The notes: generated by a model from the letters alone, not told the origin. A stretch of 5,889 bases of DNA from Holophagaceae bacterium (GCA_003538615.1 DPRT01000080.1:1-5889), one strand, 5' to 3'; shown: positions 1 through 5,889, counted from the stretch's first letter. Translations and numbers: made by a program.

Positions 1-1052
1 CCCTTCCACCCCTCCAGCACCCTGAACCGGCTGCCCATCATGCCGGGAAGGGTGAGCTGGAGCAGGTTCTCGGTGCGGGCCTTGCGCTCGGCTTCGGGCA
101 GGGCCATCCATCCGGCGCCCCACTGGTCCAGCGGCGCGTGGGTGCGGATCCACTTGCTCAGCTCCAGGTGGCCGAGGTCCGACAAGCCCTCGCCTTCTAG
201 CAGGGTGGCCAGCCGCGTGAAGTCCACATCCGCGGTCAGATCCGCCTCGCCCAGATCCTCGTGCCACTTGCCGTCCACGCTGTGGGCCTTGAAGCGGCGC
301 AGGTCCGCGCCCTTGGCCAGCAGCCGGTCTGCGGGTTCGCCGTAGTCCACCGCCAGGAAGAGGCCCGCCTCCAGCGCCCCCGCCAGTTCCTTCACCAGTC
401 CCGGCAGGCCCTCACACCAGATGCTGCCATCGCGGGGCTCCAGGCCGTCGGTGTGCGCCGCGAACCAGGCCCCGGCCTCGCCGGGATCCGCCGCCTGCCA
501 CTGGGGACCATCGGCGGTCAGCACCTCGCGGGTCCAGCGCTCGCCGTCCCAGCGCCAGGGCTGGGCGGGGAGGGCGTCGAAGAGCTCGTTGCTGAAGATG
601 GCGCCGGTGAACGGTCCTATGGGTTCGTTCTCGGCGGAAAACCGTGCGCGGTTTTCCGAAAGGAAGGGAGCCAGGGCCGCTTCCGCGGCCTTTCTGGCGG
701 CGGGGTTGTCGTCGCGGTGGACATAGACCAGGGCCTCGGCAAAGGGCCCCGTCACCGCGTTCAGCACATCGCGGCCCAGCCAGCCGCGGCCCGCGCCGGG
801 CTCCAGGGCCGTGAAGCGGGCGGGACGGCCCAGCCGCTCCCAGGCCGCCTCCAGGCGCAGGGCGAGGGTCTGGCCCAGCAGGGGGCCCAGATCCAGGGCC
901 GTGTAGTAGTCCTTGCCTTCGAAGCCCCAGGGGCCCTCCTGGCGGCGGTAGTAGCCGTGTTCGGGATGGTAGAGGCCCAGGGCCATGACCTCTGAGGCGG
1001 GAACGGGGCCCTGGGCGAGACGGCTTTGGAGGAGATTCTGCAGTGGATTCAT
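1..1052 (-). CDS. MidA-family (COG1565) SAM-dependent methyltransferase, C-terminus cut by the window edge
   Basis: Class I SAM-dependent methyltransferase of the MidA/NDUFAF7 (DUF185) family. The mitochondrial member methylates an arginine of a complex I subunit; the substrate of bacterial members is not settled, so none is assigned here. I translated 350 complete codons from the ATG at 1052. Family signatures appear in order: LYHPEHGYY (residues 27-35), DYYTALDLGPLLGQ (48-61), the SAM-binding glycine loop EPGAGRGWLGRD (84-95), SNELFDALP (154-162), AVDYGEP (234-240), GEADLTADVDF (268-278) and the terminal LPGMMGSRFRVLEGWK (335-350). The last motif normally sits near the end of these proteins, so only a few residues are probably missing. 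The start is supported by GGGGAGA (minus strand, 1061-1067) 8 nt upstream and by the usual distance to the LYHPEHGYY motif. It follows the exporter gene after a 133-bp gap containing an inverted repeat, so it may be transcribed separately, although I found no convincing promoter in the gap. Confidence 0.93.
   Translation of the reverse strand, partial: MNPLQNLLQSRLAQGPVPASEVMALGLYHPEHGYYRRQEGPWGFEGKDYYTALDLGPLLGQTLALRLEAAWERLGRPARFTALEPGAGRGWLGRDVLNAVTGPFAEALVYVHRDDNPAARKAAEAALAPFLSENRARFSAENEPIGPFTGAIFSNELFDALPAQPWRWDGERWTREVLTADGPQWQAADPGEAGAWFAAHTDGLEPRDGSIWCEGLPGLVKELAGALEAGLFLAVDYGEPADRLLAKGADLRRFKAHSVDGKWHEDLGEADLTADVDFTRLATLLEGEGLSDLGHLELSKWIRTHAPLDQWGAGWMALPEAERKARTENLLQLTLPGMMGSRFRVLEGWK
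635..658. repeat. Short perfect inverted repeat inside the methyltransferase gene
   Basis: CGGAAAACC at 635-643 and GGTTTTCCG at 650-658 are perfect 9-bp arms around a 6-nt GTGCGC centre. The element lies in coding sequence for residues about 132-140, in the variable stretch between the SAM loop and the NELFDALP motif. It is A/T-richer than its surroundings. Its existence is certain; a function is not shown. Confidence 0.4.
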
Positions 1053-1099
1053 GCGTGCGCTCTCCCCATCTATGACGTCAAACCCTGCGACAACCGCCA

Positions 1100-1169
1100 A
1101 CCGCGGAGAACGCATGAGAACGCGGAGAAGGAGCTGGTTTTCCTCAGCGCTCTCCGCGTTCTCCGCGGT
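1100..1169. repeat. Intergenic inverted repeat with one duplicated arm
   Basis: This element occupies about half of the 133-bp gap between the exporter gene and the methyltransferase gene. Read on the minus strand, the first arm is ACCGCGGAGAACGCGGAGA (1169-1151). The opposite arm (1128-1100) would be its perfect 19-nt complement except for a 10-nt insertion that duplicates GCGTTCTC. The first arm can therefore pair in two overlapping ways: 13 bp with 1116-1128 or 14 bp with 1100-1113. The loop between the arms is 22 nt. No run of T follows the hairpin on either strand, so it is not a canonical intrinsic terminator. Possible roles are an mRNA-stabilising hairpin at the 3' end of the exporter message, a protein-binding site, or a copy of a genome-wide intergenic repeat. 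Confidence 0.8.
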
Positions 1170-1185
1170 GAGACCCTCCCTGGAA

Positions 1186-3738
1186 TCATCGGCGCTCCAA
1201 GGGCCACTTCTCCAACAGCACGGGCAGCAGCCACTGGGTGAGGAGCAGGGCCAGGGCCACGCCGCCCAGGCAGGCCAGGCCCAGGCCGCGCAGGCCGCGG
1301 TAGCCGCTGAAGACCATGCCGCCGAAACCGGCGAGGGTGGTGCCGGCGCAGACGGCGTTCACCCGGGCCACACGGTCGGGCGCATCCGCCTCGGCCCGGG
1401 CCCGGTGCAGCAGGTTGAAGGCCGTGTCCACGCTGACGCCCAGGGCGATGGGGATGGCCATGAGGGAAAGGAAGGTCAGGGGTTCGCCGGTCCAGCCCAG
1501 GGCGCCCAGGGCCCCCGCCTGGCTGGCCAGGAGGGGGATCATGGCCAGCAGGGCGAAACGCAGGCTGCGGCCGAAGAAGGCGATGACCGCGAAGATCCCC
1601 ACCAGGGCCAGCAGCACGGCCTGCTGCACGGCCTCGTGGGCGATGCCCTTCACCACGCGGAACAGGGGCTGGGTGCCCACGAAACGGCCACCGGCAGCTT
1701 CGACTTCGGGCGTCAGGCGCGCCAGGGCAGCCTCATCCAGCCGGATGGGCACGGTCAGGGCCGGGGGCAGCGGCGCGGGTGTCCGGTTCCAGTGGAGGCG
1801 ATCCCAGAGGGTCCAGGGGCGGGGGTTCCCGGGCTGTGCTGAGGCCCGGGGCAGCAGAGCCTGGAGGGCGCGCACGGGCTGGGACGGATCCGCCGCGGCG
1901 GCGGCCAGGGCCGACAGGGGCCCCTCCAGGCCCGCTGGATCCAGGCCCGCCTTGGCGGCCGTTTCCAGCACCTGGCGGCGCCAGGTCTCGGACCCCAGGG
2001 TGTGGCGCAGCTCCGGGTCCAGGGTCTGCCAATCCGGCACCGGGAGGCCCGCTTCGCGAAGCACGGGGCTGAGCTTGTTCCAGCGGGCGGGCAGCCGGTC
2101 CGGGTCCTCCAGGGGGATCTGGAGGGCCAGGGGCTGGAGGCTGGCGCCGAGGGTTTTCGTCAACCGCTCCTGCAGGGTGAGGGCCGGATTGCCCTGGGCC
2201 CGGAAGCGGCGCAGGTCCTCCTCCCACCGGGTCCGGGGGGCGCCCACCAGGGCGAAGACCAGCAGGCCCAGCGCGGCCCAGGGGGCCCAGACCCGGCGGC
2301 GGGGCCGGGGCGGCGGGGAACCGGGGGCGAAGGTGCCCTGCCCGCGGTCCAGCCAGATCAGCATGGGCGGCATCACCAGGAAGGTCGCCGCGAGGCAGGC
2401 CAGCAGGCCCAGCCCCGTGGTGAGCCCCAGGTCGCGGATGCCGGGGAAGGGCGCGAAGGCCAGGGCCAGGAAGGCCAGGGCCGTAGCCAGGGCGCCGGCC
2501 ACCACGCCAGGGCCCGTGCCCAGCAGGGCCGAGCGCAGCGCCCGGGGCTTGGTGCGGCCCATCCGGCGCTCTTCCCGGTAGCGGCTGAAGAGCAGGATGC
2601 CCACGTCGTCGCCCACGCCCAGCAGCACGGCGCCGAAGCCCGCGGCCATGAGGTTCACGCGGCCCAGGATCCAGCCCGTGAGCCCCAGAGCCCACAACAT
2701 GCCGATGAGCAGGGGGCCCATGACGAAGCCGTAGCCCGCCAGGGTGCGGAACCCCAGCCAGTACACCAGGCCGATGAGCACGAAGCTGAGGGCCAGGCTG
2801 AGGAGGACTTCGATCGTGAGCCGGTGCGATTCCCAGGCGGTGATGGCGTGGGCACCCGTGACGAGCACCGGAAAGGGGCGGTCGGCCTGGGGCGCCAGGG
2901 CGGATTCGACCGCCTTCAGAGTGGCCGAGACGGGCAGGGGCCCTTCGGCCCCGCGTCCCAGCCAGGCCAGGGCCCGGGTGGTGGCTTTCACGTCCGTGGC
3001 GGGAAAGCCGGCCACCAGTGGCAGCAGAACGAAGCGGCCATCCTTGGTCTCCAGGTAGCCCGTGCGCATGCGCAGGGTGAAGGCCCGGCCCAGGGCCTGG
3101 GCCCTGGCCATGCCTTCGCCGTTCTGGGGCGCCAGATCCCGGAGGCCCAGGGGATCCAGCCGGGCCAGGGCCGCGGGAAGAGGCTCGGGGGAGCCCAGGG
3201 CCTTGGCCGTGGCCTCCAGGCGGCGTTTCAGGATCCCGGGATCCTGCAGCGGCGCCAGGCGATCCCCCAGCCAGGCCGGGGCCAGGGCGTAGAGGGTCTC
3301 GGTGGTGAGGCGGCTCACGGCCGCATCGCCTTCGGTGATGGCGCCCACGGCCAGGAGGGCGGGCCAGGGGCTCAGGCCGCCGGGGCCGGGCACGGGCACG
3401 GGTTCCGACAGTCGGCCTTCGGCGGCGAGGCCGTTGAGGGGCAGGTCCCCTCCCATGAGCAGGCGGTCCACCAGATCCTCGGCCCAGGCGCGGCGGACTT
3501 CGAGATCCGCCTCGTCCCCTTCAGCCACCAGCCAGACCAGCTCCTGCTGGCCGACTCCGGCCTCCAGGTTGGCCCGCACCGCCGGGTGTTCCGCGGGCAG
3601 CAGGCTCATGAGGTCCAGGGCCCGCTCCACGCGCAGGGCGCCCCACCCCAGGGCCAGGGTGAGTCCCGCGGTGATGAGCCACAGCCCCGAGGAGCGGGAC
3701 AGGTGAAGGCGGAGGAGGCCGCGAAGCAGGGCTTTCAT
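1186..3738 (-). CDS. MMPL/RND-type inner-membrane exporter, substrate unknown
   Basis: An 850-aa membrane transporter with the duplicated RND/MMPL architecture. Membrane segments by eye: about 17-37; then a large extracytoplasmic loop (about 38-305); 308-327, 335-355, 361-384, 408-430, 437-461 and 485-500; a second large loop (about 502-700); and 702-722, 726-747, 754-776, 795-812 and 815-838. TM4 carries GVGDDVGILLFSRYREE (374-390), the family motif with acidic D377/D378. TM10 carries the counterpart GVSVDTAFNLLHRARAE (767-783) with D771. Asp residues at these sites are part of the proton-relay region in RND proteins. Relatives export lipids, hopanoids or other hydrophobic molecules using the proton gradient; nothing here identifies the cargo, and no periplasmic adaptor or outer-membrane channel gene is present. 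The ATG at 3738 lies 3 nt after the ATPase stop, with GGAG (3751-3754) 12 nt upstream inside the ATPase gene. Translation is therefore probably coupled to the ATPase. The TGA at 1186 is followed by the intergenic repeat. Confidence 0.9.
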   Translation of the reverse strand: MKALLRGLLRLHLSRSSGLWLITAGLTLALGWGALRVERALDLMSLLPAEHPAVRANLEAGVGQQELVWLVAEGDEADLEVRRAWAEDLVDRLLMGGDLPLNGLAAEGRLSEPVPVPGPGGLSPWPALLAVGAITEGDAAVSRLTTETLYALAPAWLGDRLAPLQDPGILKRRLEATAKALGSPEPLPAALARLDPLGLRDLAPQNGEGMARAQALGRAFTLRMRTGYLETKDGRFVLLPLVAGFPATDVKATTRALAWLGRGAEGPLPVSATLKAVESALAPQADRPFPVLVTGAHAITAWESHRLTIEVLLSLALSFVLIGLVYWLGFRTLAGYGFVMGPLLIGMLWALGLTGWILGRVNLMAAGFGAVLLGVGDDVGILLFSRYREERRMGRTKPRALRSALLGTGPGVVAGALATALAFLALAFAPFPGIRDLGLTTGLGLLACLAATFLVMPPMLIWLDRGQGTFAPGSPPPRPRRRVWAPWAALGLLVFALVGAPRTRWEEDLRRFRAQGNPALTLQERLTKTLGASLQPLALQIPLEDPDRLPARWNKLSPVLREAGLPVPDWQTLDPELRHTLGSETWRRQVLETAAKAGLDPAGLEGPLSALAAAAADPSQPVRALQALLPRASAQPGNPRPWTLWDRLHWNRTPAPLPPALTVPIRLDEAALARLTPEVEAAGGRFVGTQPLFRVVKGIAHEAVQQAVLLALVGIFAVIAFFGRSLRFALLAMIPLLASQAGALGALGWTGEPLTFLSLMAIPIALGVSVDTAFNLLHRARAEADAPDRVARVNAVCAGTTLAGFGGMVFSGYRGLRGLGLACLGGVALALLLTQWLLPVLLEKWPLERR
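3229..3246. repeat. 18-bp perfect palindrome inside the exporter gene
   Basis: CAGGATCCCGGGATCCTG is a perfect palindrome with no spacer. It encodes residues 165-170 (QDPGIL) of the exporter, within the first extracytoplasmic loop. Coding constraint and high GC make such a sequence easier to reach by chance; no function is claimed. Confidence 0.4.
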
Positions 3739-3741
3739 GGC

Positions 3742-4632
3742 CTAGCCGCGCTCCATGCGTTCGATCCAGAGCCTCAGGGCGGGCAGCATCTCCACGCGCT
3801 CGGCACCCCGGAGACGCTCCGCCAAGCTGCTGTCGTCCAGCCGTGCGAGGGGGTGGTTCTCCCGGCGGTCCATGGCCTCGGGGGGGCCCGCCGCCGTGAG
3901 GATGGTGGGCAGCTCCTCGCTGTACCTGTGGTCCAGCAGCTGGGCCAGGGCCGCCGCCACGCGCAGGTCCGAGTCCATGCGGTCCCAGTCGTCCAGCACC
4001 AGCAGGGGCGGATCCTGGAGGGGTTCCACAAGATCGCGCACGCTCTGGAAGGCCTGGTTCTGGAAGCTGCGGACATCGTAGTAGGCGTCCTTGATGGCCT
4101 GGCTCAGGGTCCGCACAGACACGAAGCGCCCGCCCTTGCCTGTGCGCTCCGTCCAGGCGCGGAGGGTGGCCGCCGCCAAGGTGCTGCGGCCGCTTTGCGC
4201 GGGCCCGTGGACCCACCACAGCTCCCACCCGTGGCGGAACTTGTGCTTGCCGTTGGCGGCCCACTGGAAGAGCGACTCGGCCCCAGCGGGGCGGATGCCG
4301 TGCTCGGGACGGCGCTTGAGGGCCTGGAGCAGCCTGGCGAGGTCCTCGCGGAAGGGGACCGGGCCCACCTCATCCTCGGGGCGGGCCAGCCATTCCTCCA
4401 GGTCGGGAACCCGGTCCAGCAGAGACCGGACGCTACTGGCCTGGGCGTTGTTCCACCACTTCCAGAAACGCGCGAAATCGGCTTCGCGGTACCGGGCGGG
4501 CAGCCCCAGGGTTTCGGCATCCGGCGCCACGTCCGCGGTGCAGCCGCAGACCAGTACCGGCTTCTGGGGATCCGGATCGAAGACGAGGCCCTGCCCCTGG
4601 CAACGTGGACAGTCGGGGCGGCCCTTCACCAT
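3742..4632 (-). CDS. DnaC/DnaI/IstB-like AAA+ ATPase with zinc motif and variant Walker A
   Basis: A 296-aa protein resembling the helicase-loader branch (DnaC/DnaI) and the related IstB proteins of AAA+ ATPases. The N-terminus has a CxxC-x17-CxC zinc-binding pattern (C8, C11, C29, C31), as in several DnaC/DnaI-like loaders. The ATPase core starts near residue 135. Walker A reads GPAQSGRST (143-151), with Arg149 where the catalytic Lys is expected. Walker B is LLVLDDWD (210-217). The sensor I segment is PTILTAAG (242-249), without the Asn seen in the usual TSN. SLAERLRG (269-276) sits where the family has its S-R-L arginine-finger segment, with Glu in place of Ser. Such proteins load the replicative helicase or assist transposases; no transposase or helicase gene is nearby, so a replication role is only inferred from family. 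The ATG at 4632 is preceded by GGAG (4640-4643) at 7 nt and follows the sigma-factor stop by 13 bp; the exporter begins 3 nt after its TAG. It is probably co-transcribed with both. Confidence 0.82.
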   Translation of the reverse strand: MVKGRPDCPRCQGQGLVFDPDPQKPVLVCGCTADVAPDAETLGLPARYREADFARFWKWWNNAQASSVRSLLDRVPDLEEWLARPEDEVGPVPFREDLARLLQALKRRPEHGIRPAGAESLFQWAANGKHKFRHGWELWWVHGPAQSGRSTLAAATLRAWTERTGKGGRFVSVRTLSQAIKDAYYDVRSFQNQAFQSVRDLVEPLQDPPLLVLDDWDRMDSDLRVAAALAQLLDHRYSEELPTILTAAGPPEAMDRRENHPLARLDDSSLAERLRGAERVEMLPALRLWIERMERG

Positions 4633-4645
4633 GGAATCGCTCCGC

Positions 4646-5512
4646 TCATGGCCCGTCCCCGCCGCGCAGGAAGCCGCCCAGCACCTCGCGCCGGCGTTCG
4701 CGGATGCGCGAGAAGGCCCGTTCCTCCAGCTGCCGCACGCGTTCGCGGGAGATGGGCGGGTCGAACTGCTTGCCGATCTGCTCGAGGGTGAGGGGATCCT
4801 CCCCGCCCAGGCCGAAGTGCAGGGTGAGGATGCGTCGCTCTTTTTCGCTGAGGGAGGCCAGGCTGGCTTCGATCTGCTCGAGGAAGGCCTCCTGGTCCAG
4901 GGTCTGCATGGCGGAGGGCTCCACCTCCTGCTCCAGGCTGTCGCCCACGGTGAGATCGGAATCGCCGAGGCCCTGTTCGGTGGAGACGGTGGAGGTGGTC
5001 TGCTGGAGCAGCTGGAGGCGCTCCACCTCCTCGACCGTCAGGTTCGCCGCATCCGCGATCTCCTGCAGCATGGGCGTGCGTCCCAGGGACTGGCTCAGCT
5101 TCTGGGTCACGCGGTTCAGCTGCACCAGGTGGCCCGCCACCTTCTGGGGCAGGCGGATCTTGTTGCCGTGCTCGGCCAGCGCATGAAAGATGGCCTGCCG
5201 CACCCACCAGGAGGCGTAGGTGAGGAACTTGTTCAGGCGCTCGGGATCGAAGCGCTTGGCCGCCTCGATGAGGCCCAGGTTGCCCTCGCTGATGAGGTCC
5301 AGCAGATCCAGGCCCATGCCCTCGAACTTGCGGGCCTCCTTCACCACGAAGCGGAGGTTGCCCTCCACCAGCTTGCGCAGGCCCTCGGGGTTGCGGTCGT
5401 TCTGCCACAGGCGCCCGTTGATCCGCTCCTCCTCCGCCGTGAGGAGCGGCAGGTGGCGGATGGAATCGAAGTACTTGTCGAGCGAACGCTCTTCGAGATG
5501 CCGGAGGGGCAC
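4646..5512 (-). CDS. Group-2 (RpoD/RpoS-like) sigma-70 family factor
   Basis: A 288-aa RNA polymerase sigma factor that directs promoter recognition. It lacks region 1.1, which points to an alternative factor or a compact primary-like one. Region 1.2 starts at about residue 10 (SLDKYFDSIRHLPLLTAEEE). Region 2 spans about 48-112, with core-binding DLLDLISEGNLGLIEAAKRF (69-88) and -10 element region KFLTYASWWVRQAI (95-108). Region 3 follows from IRLPQKVAG (119-127) to about 200. Region 4 spans about 218-275, with helix-turn-helix TLEQIGKQFDPPISRERVRQ (242-261). The -35 contact residues R256, E257, R260 and Q261 are conserved. I see no RpoH box, so it is not a standard sigma-32 despite the heat-shock repressor gene upstream. 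The start is a GTG (5510-5512), chosen because region 1.2 begins only ten residues later, TAAGG lies 6 nt upstream, and the next in-frame Met is residue 66, inside region 2. Odd points are a two-residue expansion in the region 4.2 turn and Phe109 at a -10 recognition position. Confidence 0.92.
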   Translation of the reverse strand: MPLRHLEERSLDKYFDSIRHLPLLTAEEERINGRLWQNDRNPEGLRKLVEGNLRFVVKEARKFEGMGLDLLDLISEGNLGLIEAAKRFDPERLNKFLTYASWWVRQAIFHALAEHGNKIRLPQKVAGHLVQLNRVTQKLSQSLGRTPMLQEIADAANLTVEEVERLQLLQQTTSTVSTEQGLGDSDLTVGDSLEQEVEPSAMQTLDQEAFLEQIEASLASLSEKERRILTLHFGLGGEDPLTLEQIGKQFDPPISRERVRQLEERAFSRIRERRREVLGGFLRGGDGP

Positions 5513-5518
5513 AGATCA

Positions 5519-5523
5519 CCTTA
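5519..5523 (-). promoter_or_regulatory. Ribosome binding site for the GTG-started sigma-factor gene
   Basis: TAAGG on the minus strand matches the 5' part of the consensus TAAGGAGG and ends 6 nt before the GTG at 5512. It decides the start, because no in-frame ATG exists before conserved region 2. A second GTG at 5517-5519 overlaps the site but opens a different frame without sigma homology. Confidence 0.6.
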
Positions 5524-5534
5524 GGGGAGGGACC

Positions 5535-5543
5535 AGCATAGCA
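5535..5543 (-). promoter_or_regulatory. Candidate extended -10 promoter before the sigma-factor gene
   Basis: The minus strand reads TGCTATGCT, an extended -10 (TG-n) followed by TATGCT, which matches TATAAT at four of six positions. No good -35 hexamer lies 16-19 nt upstream. Transcription from it would start near 5527 and give a leader of about 15 nt containing the ribosome binding site. It lies in the 62-bp gap after the hspR-like gene. This is weak evidence, and read-through from hspR is an equally good explanation. Confidence 0.25.
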
Positions 5544-5574
5544 AGCGAACCACGCCGCCCGAGAAGCCTCGTAT

Positions 5575-5889
5575 TCAGCTGCGCTTGCGCAGCCCGTGCG
5601 GCACCAGCTTCACCAGGCCCGTGGCCGAGGCGGGCCGGGGCACATCCTTCACGCCCGCGGCCTCCAGGGCCTGGGCCAGACGCTCCATGTCCTCCTGCAT
5701 GCGGCTCAGGCGATCGCGGAGGGTGAGCACCACCTCCACGCCGGCCAGGTTCACCCCCAGGTCCCGGGTGAGGTTGAGGATGAATTCGAGGCGCTCCAGA
5801 TCCTCGTCGCTGTAGAGGCGGGTCTTGCCTTCGGTGCGGCTGGGCGCGAGCAGGCCTTCGCGTTCGTAGAGGCGCAGGGTCTGGGGGTG
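5575..5889 (-). CDS. hspR: HspR-like MerR-family heat-shock repressor (N-terminus outside the window)
   Basis: The last 104 residues of a MerR-family DNA-binding regulator, ending at the TGA at 5575-5577; the reading frame is open to the window edge. The visible part begins in the second helix of the winged helix-turn-helix, HPQTLRLYEREGLLAPSRT, continues through the wing GKTRLYS (residues 21-27 of the fragment) and then DLERLEFILNLTRDLGVNLAGVE in two steps (30-52). The HPQTLR.YER.GL and LT.DLGVNLAGVE signatures are those of HspR, the repressor of dnaK-type chaperone operons that uses DnaK as co-repressor. A predicted coiled-coil dimerisation helix (about 50-78) follows, then a basic tail KRS. 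Probably only 10-25 N-terminal residues, including the first helix, are missing. hspR often follows dnaJ or cbpA, so a chaperone gene beyond the window is a reasonable expectation. It sits 62 bp upstream of the sigma-factor gene on the same strand. Confidence 0.88.
   Translation of the reverse strand, partial: HPQTLRLYEREGLLAPSRTEGKTRLYSDEDLERLEFILNLTRDLGVNLAGVEVVLTLRDRLSRMQEDMERLAQALEAAGVKDVPRPASATGLVKLVPHGLRKRS

Noticed and set aside
261..995. A 244-codon open frame on the plus strand
   Set aside because: It is the in-register antisense of the methyltransferase gene, with biased Gly/Gln/Ala composition and no family motif.
1053..1099. Promoter for the methyltransferase (TTGACG or TTGTCG with a TAGATG-like -10, minus strand)
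   Set aside because: The -10 match is poor (three of six), and for the TTGACG box a properly spaced -10 would fall at or beyond the start codon.
1100..1169. Intrinsic transcription terminator
   Set aside because: The stem is strong, but neither strand has a T-run after it, so a canonical rho-independent terminator is not supported.
1026..1241. A short plus-strand open frame across the intergenic gap, possible small gene
   Set aside because: It overlaps the ends of two well-supported minus-strand genes, its middle is only the translated inverted repeat, and no ribosome binding site stands out.
807..3660. Very frequent CCAGGGCC-type octamers, looking like a dispersed motif
   Set aside because: They occur mainly in one orientation and read in frame as Ala-Leu (GCC CTG) on the coding strand, so codon preference of Ala/Leu-rich proteins explains them.
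2002..4791. A 929-codon open frame on the plus strand
   Set aside because: It runs exactly codon-for-codon antisense to both the exporter and the ATPase genes, crosses the gap between them, and has the Gln/Gly-rich composition expected when CTG and GCC codons are read backwards. It has no recognisable domain.
4626..5519. A minus-strand open frame of 297 codons overlapping the sigma-factor gene
   Set aside because: It is a frame-shifted shadow with Pro/Arg/Gly-rich sequence. The sigma frame contains every conserved sigma-70 region.
5513..5574. HspR operator (HAIR element)
   Set aside because: No inverted repeat resembling CTTGAGT-N7-ACTCAAG is present in this gap.

Overview
The window is very GC-rich and every gene I can support lies on the minus strand, so it is read from high to low coordinates. 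The codon use (GCC for Ala, CTG for Leu, GGC for Gly), an HspR-type repressor, a group-2 sigma factor and a MidA-type methyltransferase would fit an Acidobacteriota genome of the Holophaga/Geothrix kind. That placement is an impression from gene content and composition; nothing in the window proves it. There are no RNA genes, CRISPR arrays, insertion sequences or phage genes.

Layout in transcription order: (1) 5889-5575, the C-terminal 104 residues of an HspR-like MerR regulator, its start lying outside the window; (2) a 62-bp gap with a weak extended -10 promoter candidate and the ribosome binding site for a GTG start; (3) 5512-4646, a 288-aa sigma-70 family factor without region 1.1; (4) after 13 bp, 4632-3742, a DnaC/DnaI-like AAA+ ATPase with an N-terminal Cys4 zinc motif and a Walker A lysine replaced by arginine; (5) after only 3 bp, 3738-1186, an 850-aa MMPL/RND-type exporter with 12 predicted membrane segments; (6) a 133-bp gap holding a strong inverted repeat with one duplicated arm; (7) 1052-1, a MidA/COG1565 SAM-dependent methyltransferase lacking only its extreme C-terminus.

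Spacing makes sigma, ATPase and exporter a probable single transcription unit, perhaps fed from hspR. The methyltransferase is set apart by the repeat-bearing gap and has its own good Shine-Dalgarno. A heat-shock repressor next to an alternative sigma factor suggests stress control of the unit, but no HspR operator (HAIR-type repeat) is visible. I see no coherent new multi-gene system. The points most worth checking are the variant residues in the ATPase and sigma factor and the intergenic repeat.
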